DNA from: Bacillota bacterium
GTDB taxonomy: Bacteria > Bacillota > SHA-98 > UBA4971
Reading direction: 5' to 3'
Assembly: GCA_012518595.1 (NCBI GenBank)
Contig: JAAYRV010000078.1
Location: 1-33,419 of the forward strand
DNA length: 33,419 nucleotides
Positions within the stretch are counted from its first letter, which is position 1. Every line of letters begins with the position of its first letter. Made by a program: the position numbers and the translations under genes. This document shows, one piece after another, positions 8,143 through 16,558 of this stretch. Under the pieces are notes generated by a model that saw nothing but the letters and a program-made list of their open reading frames with translations, made no database searches and was not told where the DNA came from.

Positions 8143-9342
8143 ATGGTTGATTTATCATTGGAATTCTGTGGCGTGAAGTTCCCGAACCCATTCACCCTTG
8201 CTGCAGCGCCAACCACTGACTCTGCTGAGATGATAGCAAGAGCATTTGAAGCCGGTTGGGGCGGAGCAATCTTAAAGACAACATCAGTGGAAACAGAAGT
8301 AGTTGAACTTGTCTACCCGATGATGTCAGGTATAGACCTTGAAGACAAGAAACTCATGGGACTGCAGAATATCGACTTAATTTCCGAACGGCATATCGAC
8401 GAAGTTGAAAAAGACGTAAAAACCTTAAAGAAGGAATTCCCTGACAAAGTAGTGGCTGCCAGCATCATGGGGGCAAAGAAAGAGGACTGGCAGCAACTGG
8501 TGAGGCGCCTGGAAGCTGCCGGCGTGGATCTTATTGAGTGTAGCTTCTCCTGCCCGCACGGTATGCCTGAGCGTGGCATGGGTTCCACGATAGGACAAGA
8601 TCCTGAGCTTACAGAGCGTACAGCTCGCTGGGTAAAGGAAGCTGCCACAAGGGTGCCGATAGTCATCAAACTCACCCCGCAGATTGCTGATATCACCTCA
8701 GCAGCCGCGGCGGTAAAGAGATCAGGCGCTGACGGAGTATGCGCTATTAACACACTGAAAAGCATGATAGGAGTTGATCTCGACACATTCATCCCCTATC
8801 CCAACGTCGGTGGGTATTCCACATACGGCGGATACTCAGGCCCTGCCATCAAGCCTGTGACCTTGAGGTGTGTAGCTGAAATCGCCAAGTCAGTGGATAT
8901 TCCCATAGCTGCAGTAGGCGGAATCAGCACATGGAGCGACGCAGTGGAATTCCTCCTCCTCGGAGCCACCAACATTCAGCTCTGCACAGCTGTAATGCAT
9001 AACGGCTTCAGGATTATTGAGGACCTTATTGACGGCCTCAGTGTTTACCTCGAGGAAAAGGGTATGAATTCCGTTAAAGAGCTGGTTGGTAAGGCATTGC
9101 CGTACATTGTCGACCACTCCAAGCTATCGAGAGATTACCAAGTTGTCTCCTCTGTGAACCGTGAGACGTGCATCAAGTGCGATGTCTGCTACATTGCATG
9201 TATGGACGGAGCTCATCAAGCCATAGAGCTCGATGAGAACAGACTTCCCGTCATTGATGAAGATAAGTGTAAAGGCTGCGGAATGTGTGAAACAGTATGT
9301 CCTGTCGAGGAGTGCATAACTCTTAAACCAAGGGAGAGTTGA
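8143..9342 (+). CDS. preA: PreA-like dihydropyrimidine dehydrogenase catalytic subunit
   Basis: A 399-residue FMN-binding dihydroorotate-dehydrogenase-type barrel with a C-terminal double [4Fe-4S] ferredoxin domain (C343, C346, C349, C353 and C376, C379, C382, C386). The active-site cysteine C137 lies in ECSFSCPHGM, the signature of dihydropyrimidine dehydrogenases. AGGAGGGA precedes the ATG. Electrons from NAD(P)H on PreT would pass through the clusters to FMN to reduce a pyrimidine-like ring, which HyuA could then open. The surrounding purine-type genes leave room for a related six-membered ring substrate. The family call is strong; the substrate is inferred. Confidence 0.92.
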   Translation: MVDLSLEFCGVKFPNPFTLAAAPTTDSAEMIARAFEAGWGGAILKTTSVETEVVELVYPMMSGIDLEDKKLMGLQNIDLISERHIDEVEKDVKTLKKEFPDKVVAASIMGAKKEDWQQLVRRLEAAGVDLIECSFSCPHGMPERGMGSTIGQDPELTERTARWVKEAATRVPIVIKLTPQIADITSAAAAVKRSGADGVCAINTLKSMIGVDLDTFIPYPNVGGYSTYGGYSGPAIKPVTLRCVAEIAKSVDIPIAAVGGISTWSDAVEFLLLGATNIQLCTAVMHNGFRIIEDLIDGLSVYLEEKGMNSVKELVGKALPYIVDHSKLSRDYQVVSSVNRETCIKCDVCYIACMDGAHQAIELDENRLPVIDEDKCKGCGMCETVCPVEECITLKPRES

Positions 9343-9344
9343 GT

Positions 9345-10217
9345 ATGACCAGACTCCATGTGGCAATTCCCACAAGCATTGACGAGACCCTTGGACTGCT
9401 TGAAAAATGGGGGCATGATGCTGCAGTAATCGCAGGTGGCACCGACCTTGTTGTCGAGCTGAAAGACAAGCTGAAATCCCCGAAAGCACTGATAGATATC
9501 GGACGTGTCCCTGAGGTCCGCGGAATAAGGGAGGCTGAGGGCAATCATGTGTGGATAGGAGCCATGTCCACACATGCAGAAATAGCTTCTTCCACCGTGG
9601 TCAAGGAGATCGCACCCATATTGGCAAAGGCCTGCGCTCAAGTGGGATCCCCTCAGATAAGGAATAGGGGCACCATAGGCGGGAATATGTCTACAGCATC
9701 ACCTGCAGGCGATACAATACCTGCACTATATGTCCTGGAAGCGTCTGTGGAAATCATAGGGCCCAGGGGTAAGCGAACCGTGCCTATAGAGTCGTTTTTC
9801 CAAGGCCCGAAGAAATCTGCATTAGCTCCTGATGAGATAGTCCTTGGGGTCAAGTTTCAGAAGTTGGGTAAAGAGTACGTTTCGTTCTTTAGGAAACTGG
9901 GACAACGAAAATCACTTGCAATATCCATAGTAAGCGTAGCGTTTGTCGGAAAATGCCAGAAACCCGGCCTCTTCACTGACGTTAGAGTTGCCCTTGGCTC
10001 GGTGGCACCGACAGTGGTTCGGGCACGCACAGTCGAAAACGCCATTCGCGAGAAGCAATTGGATCCGAAGACTGCCGAATACATCTCGAAGCTTGCATTT
10101 CGCGACTGTGTGCCTATAACCGATGTAAGAGGTTCTAAAGGTTATCGCGAGCAAATGGCATGCAATCTTCTATATGAAGGGTTACTCTCTTTGCTGTCAT
10201 GTTGCGAGGCTTGTTAG
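9345..10217 (+). CDS. FAD-binding subunit of molybdenum hydroxylase 1
   Basis: A 290-residue CoxM/XdhB-like flavoprotein with the two FAD pyrophosphate motifs AGGTDLVVELK and GTIGGNMSTASPAGD, followed by the CO-dehydrogenase flavoprotein C-terminal domain. ATG at 9345 sits 7 bases after AAGGGAGAG; a TTG at 9339 is in frame but too close to the ribosome site. It overlaps closely with the end of preA, suggesting co-translation. Expected partner of the molybdenum subunit at 10543 and the [2Fe-2S] subunit at 4730, carrying electrons to NAD or another acceptor. Confidence 0.92.
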   Translation: MTRLHVAIPTSIDETLGLLEKWGHDAAVIAGGTDLVVELKDKLKSPKALIDIGRVPEVRGIREAEGNHVWIGAMSTHAEIASSTVVKEIAPILAKACAQVGSPQIRNRGTIGGNMSTASPAGDTIPALYVLEASVEIIGPRGKRTVPIESFFQGPKKSALAPDEIVLGVKFQKLGKEYVSFFRKLGQRKSLAISIVSVAFVGKCQKPGLFTDVRVALGSVAPTVVRARTVENAIREKQLDPKTAEYISKLAFRDCVPITDVRGSKGYREQMACNLLYEGLLSLLSCCEAC

Positions 10218-10257
10218 AATTCTAAGGGGAGTATCAAGCTAAGGAGGTTCGGAAGAC

Positions 10258-10488
10258 GTGAAAATCAATGTATGTCTCTTCGGTCCAATGAAAAAATACG
10301 CAGATAAGGATAAATTCCAGCTGGAACTCGAAGAAGGCGCGACGATTACTGATCTTCTGGACCGCCTGAAAATCGAAGACAGAATCTACATTGTCGTCCT
10401 CATTAATGGTAGGCGAGCCTATGATGAAGATGAGCCTCTCTCTGACGGCGCCGAGGTGCTCATTATGGCTCCAACCGGCGGCGGTTAA
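10258..10488 (+). CDS. MoaD/ThiS-family small sulfur-carrier-like protein
   Basis: A 76-residue beta-grasp protein beginning with GTG after AAGGAGG. The sequence MKINVCLFGPMKKYADKDK fits the MoaD fold, and the C terminus is PTGGG, giving the diglycine tail that is thiocarboxylated in sulfur carriers (the last glycine is extra). In MoaD the tail donates sulfur to make the dithiolene of molybdopterin. Its placement between the FAD and molybdenum subunits of a hydroxylase suggests a dedicated role in cofactor synthesis or sulfuration; no MoaE or MoeB partner is in the window. Confidence 0.82.
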   Translation: MKINVCLFGPMKKYADKDKFQLELEEGATITDLLDRLKIEDRIYIVVLINGRRAYDEDEPLSDGAEVLIMAPTGGG

Positions 10489-10542
10489 GAGAGAGGCTGA
10501 GGCTCCATACGGCTCTAACTAGATGAGGAGGGGGTAACACAA

Positions 10543-12825
10543 ATGACAAAAACCAAGTGGGTTGGTATGGACGTCACGCGGATTGATGCAAAGGATAAAG
10601 TCCGAGGCGCGCTAAAATATATGTCGGATCTTTCTTTGCCAAATATGATACACGGCGCAGTGCTAAGGAGTAAGCATCCTCATGCCCTGATAAAGAAAAT
10701 TGACACGAAACGCGCAAAAGAGCTGGACGGAGTGGTAACAGTCCTGACCCATGAGGACGTCCCCGGCTTAAACGGGTTTGGCATCGCCATCCCTGACCAA
10801 CCGGTGTTATGCGGGGACAAGGTGCGATACATGGGAGATGCTGTTGCGCTTGTAGGAGCGGAATCAAAGGAAACAGCAGAACGTGCCCTGGAATTAATAG
10901 AAGTTGAGTATGAGCCTCTGCCTCTTGTTTCAGACCCTGAGCAAGCAATGCTCGAGTCGTCCCCTCTCGTGCATGAGACCGGAAATATCCATAATCATGT
11001 CAAAATCGAACGAGGCGACGTGGAGGCAGCATTTAAAGAAGCCCATGTTGTAGTTGAAAATACCTACTCTACGCCCAGGCAGATGCATGCCTTCCTTGAA
11101 CCCGAAAGCGGCGTAGCTACTATAGACGAGGATAAGAACATCACTATTTGGTGCGGAGGACAACACCCGTACAGAGACCAGCTTCAAGTAGCACGGGCCC
11201 TCGGCATGAATCCAAGGAAAATCCGCATAGTCAACACGCCTGCCGGAGGAGCGTTCGGTGGTAAGGATGAGATTACCCTTCAAATATACCTTGCGCTTCT
11301 TGTGTTGCATACAGGTAGGCCGGCGAAAATCGTGATTTCGCGGGAAGAGTCAGTAGTTGCCGGGATGAAACGTCATCCCATGAAAATCTACATGAAAACT
11401 GCAGCTTCAGCCGACGGAACCATTCTTGCCAATCAAGCAAGGGTTGTCTCTGATACAGGCGCGTACGCGTCTCTCGGAGGCCCGGTTATCGGGTTTGCGA
11501 TAGAGCACTCCTGCGGCGCGTACAGAGTGGAAAATGTGGACCTGGAAGGTTTCTGCGTATACACAAATAACTGTGTGGCAGGAGCGTTTAGAGGATTCGG
11601 AGCGAACCAGGTCACTTTCGCAGTAGAGACTCAGCTTGACATGATCGCAGAGAAGCTCGGCATGGGTAAACTGGACATTCGCAAGAAAAACGCCTTGCGA
11701 AAAGGCGACATAGCTGCGTTAGGACATAAGATGGAAGCTTCAGTCGGATTGATGCGTACACTGGAAGCAGCAGAAAACTCAAGGCTGTGGCAGATTAGGG
11801 AAGAGCTTAAGGCAAAGCCCAGTGCTCCCCATAAGAAGCGTGGTATCGGTATAGCCTGCGCATTCCAAGGATGCGGCCTTGGAAAAGGGCTTCCGGACTA
11901 CGGCGCTGCCACAATTGAGCTCTTACCTAACGGACAGTTTGCCATAGGTATCAGTTGTCCTGAAATAGGACAGGGCAATACCACTGCTTTCGTGCAAATA
12001 GCAGCAGACTACATAAAGTGTTCCATTGATGACATAGTAATGTTATCAGGCGATACAGGGCATACCCTGGACTCCGGGACATCCACGGCTTCACGTTCCA
12101 TCTATACCGGTGGAAACGCACTGAAGCTCGCTGCCGAAAACCTGCATGATGCCATATCGACTGTGGCGGCTGAGATCCTTTCCGTACCTGGAAATGATAT
12201 AGATATCAGGTATGAATCCGCAGTCTCAAAATCCTGTCCGGAAAAGACGGTTTCGTTCAAGACAATTGCGGAGTTCGTGAAGAAGAAAGGTAAAACAATA
12301 AAGAGTGAAGGCCACTTCCTATGGCCGGTTTCCGAGACTGAGCTTGAAGGATATGTCGGCATACCTCACCTGCTCTATAGCTATATCACTCAGATAGCTT
12401 TAGTTGAGGTCAACACGTTGACAGGTGAGACCGAAGTCGTCGAAGCAGTATCAGTCCCTGATCCGGGTAAAGCCATAAACCCACAAGGCGTGGAAGGCCA
12501 ATCTGAAGGCGGAGTCGTCATGGGCATGGGCTATGCCTTAACTGAGGATACAATTATTGAGGAAGGGATAACCCTTACTCGGAACTTCTCCACCTATATA
12601 CTTCCTACCAGCTTAGACATGCCCCACAAAATCGACACAATCATCGCTGAAGAGCTCGAGCCTTCGGGCCCGTTCGGCGCAAAAGGTATAGGTGAAGCAG
12701 TGTGTGTCCCGATAAGCCCTGCTATTACCAATGCCATTTACGATGCTGTCGGAGTATGGATGAAGCAAATTCCTGCCACAGCTGAACGAGTGTATACTGC
12801 ACTTAAGAATAAAGAGGTATCCTAG
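10543..12825 (+). CDS. molybdopterin-binding subunit of molybdenum hydroxylase 1
   Basis: A 760-residue catalytic subunit of the xanthine dehydrogenase/aldehyde oxidase family. Residues about 17-125 form the a/b-hammerhead domain (RGALKYMSDLSLPNMIHG), and the rest forms the molybdopterin domains. Family motifs are GGAFGGKDE, AFRGFGANQ (cofactor-contacting arginine) and GAKGIGEAV near the end, whose E718 corresponds to the catalytic base glutamate. GGAGGGGG precedes the ATG. Sequence alone does not give the substrate; purines, nicotinate-like heterocycles and aldehydes are all used in the family, and the neighbours favour a purine. No in-frame UGA is present, so any selenium would be a cofactor ligand, not selenocysteine. 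Confidence 0.93.
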   Translation: MTKTKWVGMDVTRIDAKDKVRGALKYMSDLSLPNMIHGAVLRSKHPHALIKKIDTKRAKELDGVVTVLTHEDVPGLNGFGIAIPDQPVLCGDKVRYMGDAVALVGAESKETAERALELIEVEYEPLPLVSDPEQAMLESSPLVHETGNIHNHVKIERGDVEAAFKEAHVVVENTYSTPRQMHAFLEPESGVATIDEDKNITIWCGGQHPYRDQLQVARALGMNPRKIRIVNTPAGGAFGGKDEITLQIYLALLVLHTGRPAKIVISREESVVAGMKRHPMKIYMKTAASADGTILANQARVVSDTGAYASLGGPVIGFAIEHSCGAYRVENVDLEGFCVYTNNCVAGAFRGFGANQVTFAVETQLDMIAEKLGMGKLDIRKKNALRKGDIAALGHKMEASVGLMRTLEAAENSRLWQIREELKAKPSAPHKKRGIGIACAFQGCGLGKGLPDYGAATIELLPNGQFAIGISCPEIGQGNTTAFVQIAADYIKCSIDDIVMLSGDTGHTLDSGTSTASRSIYTGGNALKLAAENLHDAISTVAAEILSVPGNDIDIRYESAVSKSCPEKTVSFKTIAEFVKKKGKTIKSEGHFLWPVSETELEGYVGIPHLLYSYITQIALVEVNTLTGETEVVEAVSVPDPGKAINPQGVEGQSEGGVVMGMGYALTEDTIIEEGITLTRNFSTYILPTSLDMPHKIDTIIAEELEPSGPFGAKGIGEAVCVPISPAITNAIYDAVGVWMKQIPATAERVYTALKNKEVS

Positions 12826-12857
12826 CAAATGGCAGGCGAATGGAGGCGATGAACAGT

Positions 12858-15182
12858 ATGAGCTCGTTTACCGTAGTAAACCAACCAATAAGCCGGATAG
12901 ACGCCATTGAAAAAGTAACAGGCAGAGCTAGATTTACAGACGATCTCGCCTTTGACGGAATGCTCTACGGACGAGTTCTAAGGGCAAAATATCCACATGC
13001 CAAGATCCTTGAACTCGATACCCGTAAAGCGGAAGAGCTCCCCGGTGTGGCCGCAGTCATTACCTACGCCGATATTCCGGGAGCGCAGGCAATCGGACCT
13101 GTCCGATCCGACATGCCCATTTTCGTGTCCACACGGACAATGTACTTAGGTGATGCAGTTGCCATGGTCGTGGCGGAAACGCCTGAGATCGCAAATCAAG
13201 CGCTCGCCCTAATACGCGTAGAATACGAAGAGCTTCCAACCTTATTTGACGTTGAGGAAGCCGTGTCTGAAGACGCGCTCCAGCTTCACAAAGACTGTCC
13301 CGGTAATATTGTGAACCACTACCCCCTCAGAAAAGGTAACGTAGAAAAGGGGTTCAAAGAGTCAGACGTCATTCTTGAACGGACCTACACTACACAGTTG
13401 ATTGAACATGCATACATTGAACCTGAAGCAGCTATCGCTGTACCGGGAGCAGCTGACGGCACTGTCACTGTGTACGGATCCATCCAGAATCCTTTTACCG
13501 CCAGGCGGCACGTGGCTCAAGTCCTCGGAGTAAGCCTCAATAGGGTAAGAATCATACAGTGCGCTATGGGAGGTTCCTTCGGAGGTAAAGACGACGTAGT
13601 GTCTGCAATCTGCGCAAGGGCAGCTGTAGCAGCGGTGAAGACCAGGCGGCCTGTGAAGATAGTCTACACCAGAGAAGAGTCGCTTATTGAAAGCTACAAA
13701 CGTCACCCATATGTGATGAAGTACAAAGTCGGAGCGACCCGTGACGGCAAACTCCAAGCCATGGAGATATACATGTTGGCAGACGGGGGCCCCTACTCTT
13801 CCATGACGCCTTTTGTAACATGGCGTTCGGTGGTTCAGGCAACAGGTCCGTATGAGGTTCCCAACGTCAAGACAGACATATACGGAGTCTTCACAAACAA
13901 CACATATACCGGCGCAATGAGAGGCTTCGGAAGCCCACAGATTATATTCGCGCAAGAATCCCTTATGGACGAGCTTGCAGAAGAGTTGGACATGGATCCT
14001 TTGGAATTCCGTCTTGCGAACGCGTTCAAACAAGGCTCCGTAACCGCCAGCGGACAGGTCCTGGATGAACATACGGTAAGCCTTATCAATGTGATCGAAA
14101 AAGCGACGGAAGCCATAGGATACTCGGAAAAGCGAAAGGCTTATGCAGAAAACAAAGGATCGAAAGGGAAAGTCCGTGGCGTAGGTTTTGCTGCAAGTCA
14201 CCGTGGAGTGAGCCTGGGTGCGGAAGGAGTGGACGCTGCAGGAGCGCTGGTGTCAGTACAACCTGACGGAAGCGTATATCTGCATTCCGGACTCGCAGAA
14301 AACGGACAAGGGCTTAAGACTATCTTTTCACAAATCGCAGCTGAAGAGCTTGGTTGCAGGTTTGAAGATATCATGTTTATGGATACGGATACATCTGTCA
14401 TACCTGACAGCGGAGCTACAGTCGCCTCCCGTAGCACAACAATGGGCGGGAGCGCTGTCCGGAACGCTGCGAAAAAAGTAAAAGAGGTGCTCCTCGGGGT
14501 CGCAGCTGAACTTCTTAATGCACCGCACGAAGAGATAACAGCAGCCGGCGGCAAAATATATGTAAAGGAAGACCCTGCAAGGTGCGTGGAATTTAAGGAC
14601 GTAGCCAGGGCTGCTTATGGCAAAGGCCAACTAATGGCTGCCATCGGTTGGTTCCAGGCGCCAAAGGTCTCATGGGACGAGGAAACAGGTCAAGGCAAAG
14701 CATACTTCACGTATGTTTACGGGTGCCAGGCAGCTGAAGTTGAAGTGGATTGCGATACCGGACAAGTCAAGGTTCTAAAAGTGGCAGCAGCGCATGACGT
14801 AGGCCGTGCCATTAACCCCGCTACCGTGAAAGGCCAGATATACGGCGGCGTCACAATGGGAATGGGTTATGGCATCTTGGAAGAAGTAGAACTTCAAGAC
14901 GGTGTCACTAAGACCCGAAACCTTGACGAGTATCTCATTCCTACGTCTATGGACGTGCCGGAAATTGTTCCGATCATAGTGGAAAACCCTGACTCATACG
15001 GGCCCTATGGTGCAAAAACAATAGGTGAGCCTACTTGCGAATTGCTGGCTCCTGCAATAGCTAACGCAGTCTATAACGCGTGCGGAAAGAGAATTCGTAA
15101 GTTGCCGCTGGACCTTGAGCGAGTGCTCCTAGGTTATTCGCTTAGAGCAGCCCGAGGCAAGAGGGGAAGTGAACAGGCATGA
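12858..15182 (+). CDS. molybdopterin-binding subunit of molybdenum hydroxylase 2
   Basis: A 774-residue paralogue of the preceding gene, with the same layout: hammerhead domain (VTGRARFTDDLAFDGMLYG), GGSFGGKDD, AMRGFGSPQ and the terminal GAKTIGEPT with catalytic glutamate E724. In-frame ATGs at 12840 and 12849 exist, but the GGAGGCG ribosome site at 12842-12848 best fits ATG 12858. It is followed with overlaps by its own FAD and [2Fe-2S] genes, making a compact Mo-FAD-FeS operon that differs in order from hydroxylase 1. The divergence between the two subunits suggests different positions or substrates are hydroxylated; this is inferred. Confidence 0.92.
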   Translation: MSSFTVVNQPISRIDAIEKVTGRARFTDDLAFDGMLYGRVLRAKYPHAKILELDTRKAEELPGVAAVITYADIPGAQAIGPVRSDMPIFVSTRTMYLGDAVAMVVAETPEIANQALALIRVEYEELPTLFDVEEAVSEDALQLHKDCPGNIVNHYPLRKGNVEKGFKESDVILERTYTTQLIEHAYIEPEAAIAVPGAADGTVTVYGSIQNPFTARRHVAQVLGVSLNRVRIIQCAMGGSFGGKDDVVSAICARAAVAAVKTRRPVKIVYTREESLIESYKRHPYVMKYKVGATRDGKLQAMEIYMLADGGPYSSMTPFVTWRSVVQATGPYEVPNVKTDIYGVFTNNTYTGAMRGFGSPQIIFAQESLMDELAEELDMDPLEFRLANAFKQGSVTASGQVLDEHTVSLINVIEKATEAIGYSEKRKAYAENKGSKGKVRGVGFAASHRGVSLGAEGVDAAGALVSVQPDGSVYLHSGLAENGQGLKTIFSQIAAEELGCRFEDIMFMDTDTSVIPDSGATVASRSTTMGGSAVRNAAKKVKEVLLGVAAELLNAPHEEITAAGGKIYVKEDPARCVEFKDVARAAYGKGQLMAAIGWFQAPKVSWDEETGQGKAYFTYVYGCQAAEVEVDCDTGQVKVLKVAAAHDVGRAINPATVKGQIYGGVTMGMGYGILEEVELQDGVTKTRNLDEYLIPTSMDVPEIVPIIVENPDSYGPYGAKTIGEPTCELLAPAIANAVYNACGKRIRKLPLDLERVLLGYSLRAARGKRGSEQA

Positions 15183-16051
15183 CCTTTGGATTCATTCGAC
15201 CTGGAACAATCCGTGAAGCAATAGAATTCCTCAGCGAACATAAGGACAATTCAAGGATAGTCGCAGGCGCAACCGACGTTATGGTTCAGATGAGGAGCGC
15301 GAAACCCGCTGAAGAGAAGCCTCTTTGGCTGGTGGATATCACAAGTATCCCTAAGCTGTCCTATGTTAACCTTGAGAACGGCATAGTAAGAATAGGAGCT
15401 ATGACCACCCATAGAGACGTCGCGAGAAGCGCTGTTATCCATGATGTAGCGCCTTTCCTTGCTGACGCATGTCTAAGTGTGGGTTCGCCTCAAATCAGGA
15501 CACGAGGAACAATAGGCGGAAACATTGTGAATGCGTCACCTGCGGCAGACTCTCTCCCGCCGCTTACCGCCCTTTCCGCAAGGTTGCGACTAATCAGCAG
15601 GAAAGGCTCGCGGGATGTAGCGCTTGAGGAGTTTTTCAAGGGTCCCTATAAGACAATAATAGAACCTGATGAAATACTTGAGGAAGTATACTTTCAGGCG
15701 CCTGAACAATCTTCCTGCTGTGCCTTTTTGAAGCTTGGCAGAAGAGAGTCCCTTGCCATAGCTCGCCTTAGCGTAGCCGTGCTCCTTGATGTAGACGAGT
15801 CAGGCAAGATATCAAAGGCTTCAATAGCTCCGGGAGCATGCCTTCCTATGCCCGGTAGGATAACACCTGCAGAAGAAGCTCTCACAGGGAAAACCCCTGA
15901 TGAAGAAACAGTCAATCTGGCCGCTCAGGAAGTGGGCGCAGAGATGATAAGAGTCAGCGGAGTGAGATGGTCCACAGAGTATAAGAAGCCTGTTGCTTGC
16001 GCCCTCACAAAGCGGGCTATTTGGAAGGCGCTGGGGGTGGATGAAGATTGA
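15179..16051 (+). CDS. FAD-binding subunit of molybdenum hydroxylase 2
   Basis: A 290-residue CoxM/XdhB-like flavoprotein with AGATDVMVQMR and GTIGGNIVNASPAAD FAD motifs and the C-terminal flavoprotein domain. Its ATG overlaps the stop of the molybdenum subunit by 4 bases (ATGA), and a GAGGGGAAG ribosome site lies inside that gene, so translation is probably coupled. The next gene overlaps in the same manner. Confidence 0.93.
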   Translation: MTFGFIRPGTIREAIEFLSEHKDNSRIVAGATDVMVQMRSAKPAEEKPLWLVDITSIPKLSYVNLENGIVRIGAMTTHRDVARSAVIHDVAPFLADACLSVGSPQIRTRGTIGGNIVNASPAADSLPPLTALSARLRLISRKGSRDVALEEFFKGPYKTIIEPDEILEEVYFQAPEQSSCCAFLKLGRRESLAIARLSVAVLLDVDESGKISKASIAPGACLPMPGRITPAEEALTGKTPDEETVNLAAQEVGAEMIRVSGVRWSTEYKKPVACALTKRAIWKALGVDED

Positions 16052-16545
16052 AAAAAGTTGAACCGGAACACAAGAAACTAATAACTTTTACTGTAAATGG
16101 CGATGATGTTGAGGTCGAAATATCCTCAAGCGACAGACTCATTGACGTGCTCAGGAATAAGCTGGAGCTCACAGGGACAAAAGAAGGATGCGGTATAGGT
16201 GAATGCGGAGCATGTACCGTGCTCATGGATGGAAAGCCTGTTAACTCATGTCTTGTGCCTGCATTCCAAGTAGAAGGCAGCGAAATAGAAACCGTGGAAG
16301 GTCTGGATAAATCCGGCAAACTCCATCCACTTCAAGAAGCGTTCGTGGAACATACGGCAATCCAATGCGGTTTTTGCACCCCTGGCATGCTCATGTCCGC
16401 TTTGGCTCTTCTCAGAGAAAATCCTAAGCCTACCAGGGAGGAAGTAGCCCGTGCGATCTCAGGAAACCTTTGCAGATGCACGGGATATCAGCAGATAATT
16501 GAAGCAATAGAGGATGCCGCAACAAAATTGAAAGCTTTGGAATAA
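16048..16545 (+). CDS. [2Fe-2S] subunit of molybdenum hydroxylase 2
   Basis: A 165-residue iron-sulfur subunit with ligands C48, C53, C56, C68 for the ferredoxin-type cluster and C107, C110, C142, C144 for the second cluster. The TTG start at 16048 overlaps the FAD gene stop by 4 bases and has a G-rich ribosome site (GGGGGTGG). Compared with the subunit at 4730 it lacks both the N-terminal extension and the cysteine-rich tail. It completes a standard three-subunit hydroxylase. Confidence 0.93.
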   Translation: MKKVEPEHKKLITFTVNGDDVEVEISSSDRLIDVLRNKLELTGTKEGCGIGECGACTVLMDGKPVNSCLVPAFQVEGSEIETVEGLDKSGKLHPLQEAFVEHTAIQCGFCTPGMLMSALALLRENPKPTREEVARAISGNLCRCTGYQQIIEAIEDAATKLKALE

Positions 16546-16558
16546 GGAGGGATACTTG

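Noticed and set aside
13362-14201. A 279-codon open frame antisense to the second molybdopterin subunit
   Set aside because: It lies wholly within a clear family member on the other strand, has no recognisable domain, and long antisense frames are common in such codon usage.
10543-15182. Selenocysteine in the molybdenum hydroxylases
   Set aside because: Both catalytic subunits read through without an in-frame UGA. Any selenium would be a cofactor-bound ligand, which sequence cannot show.
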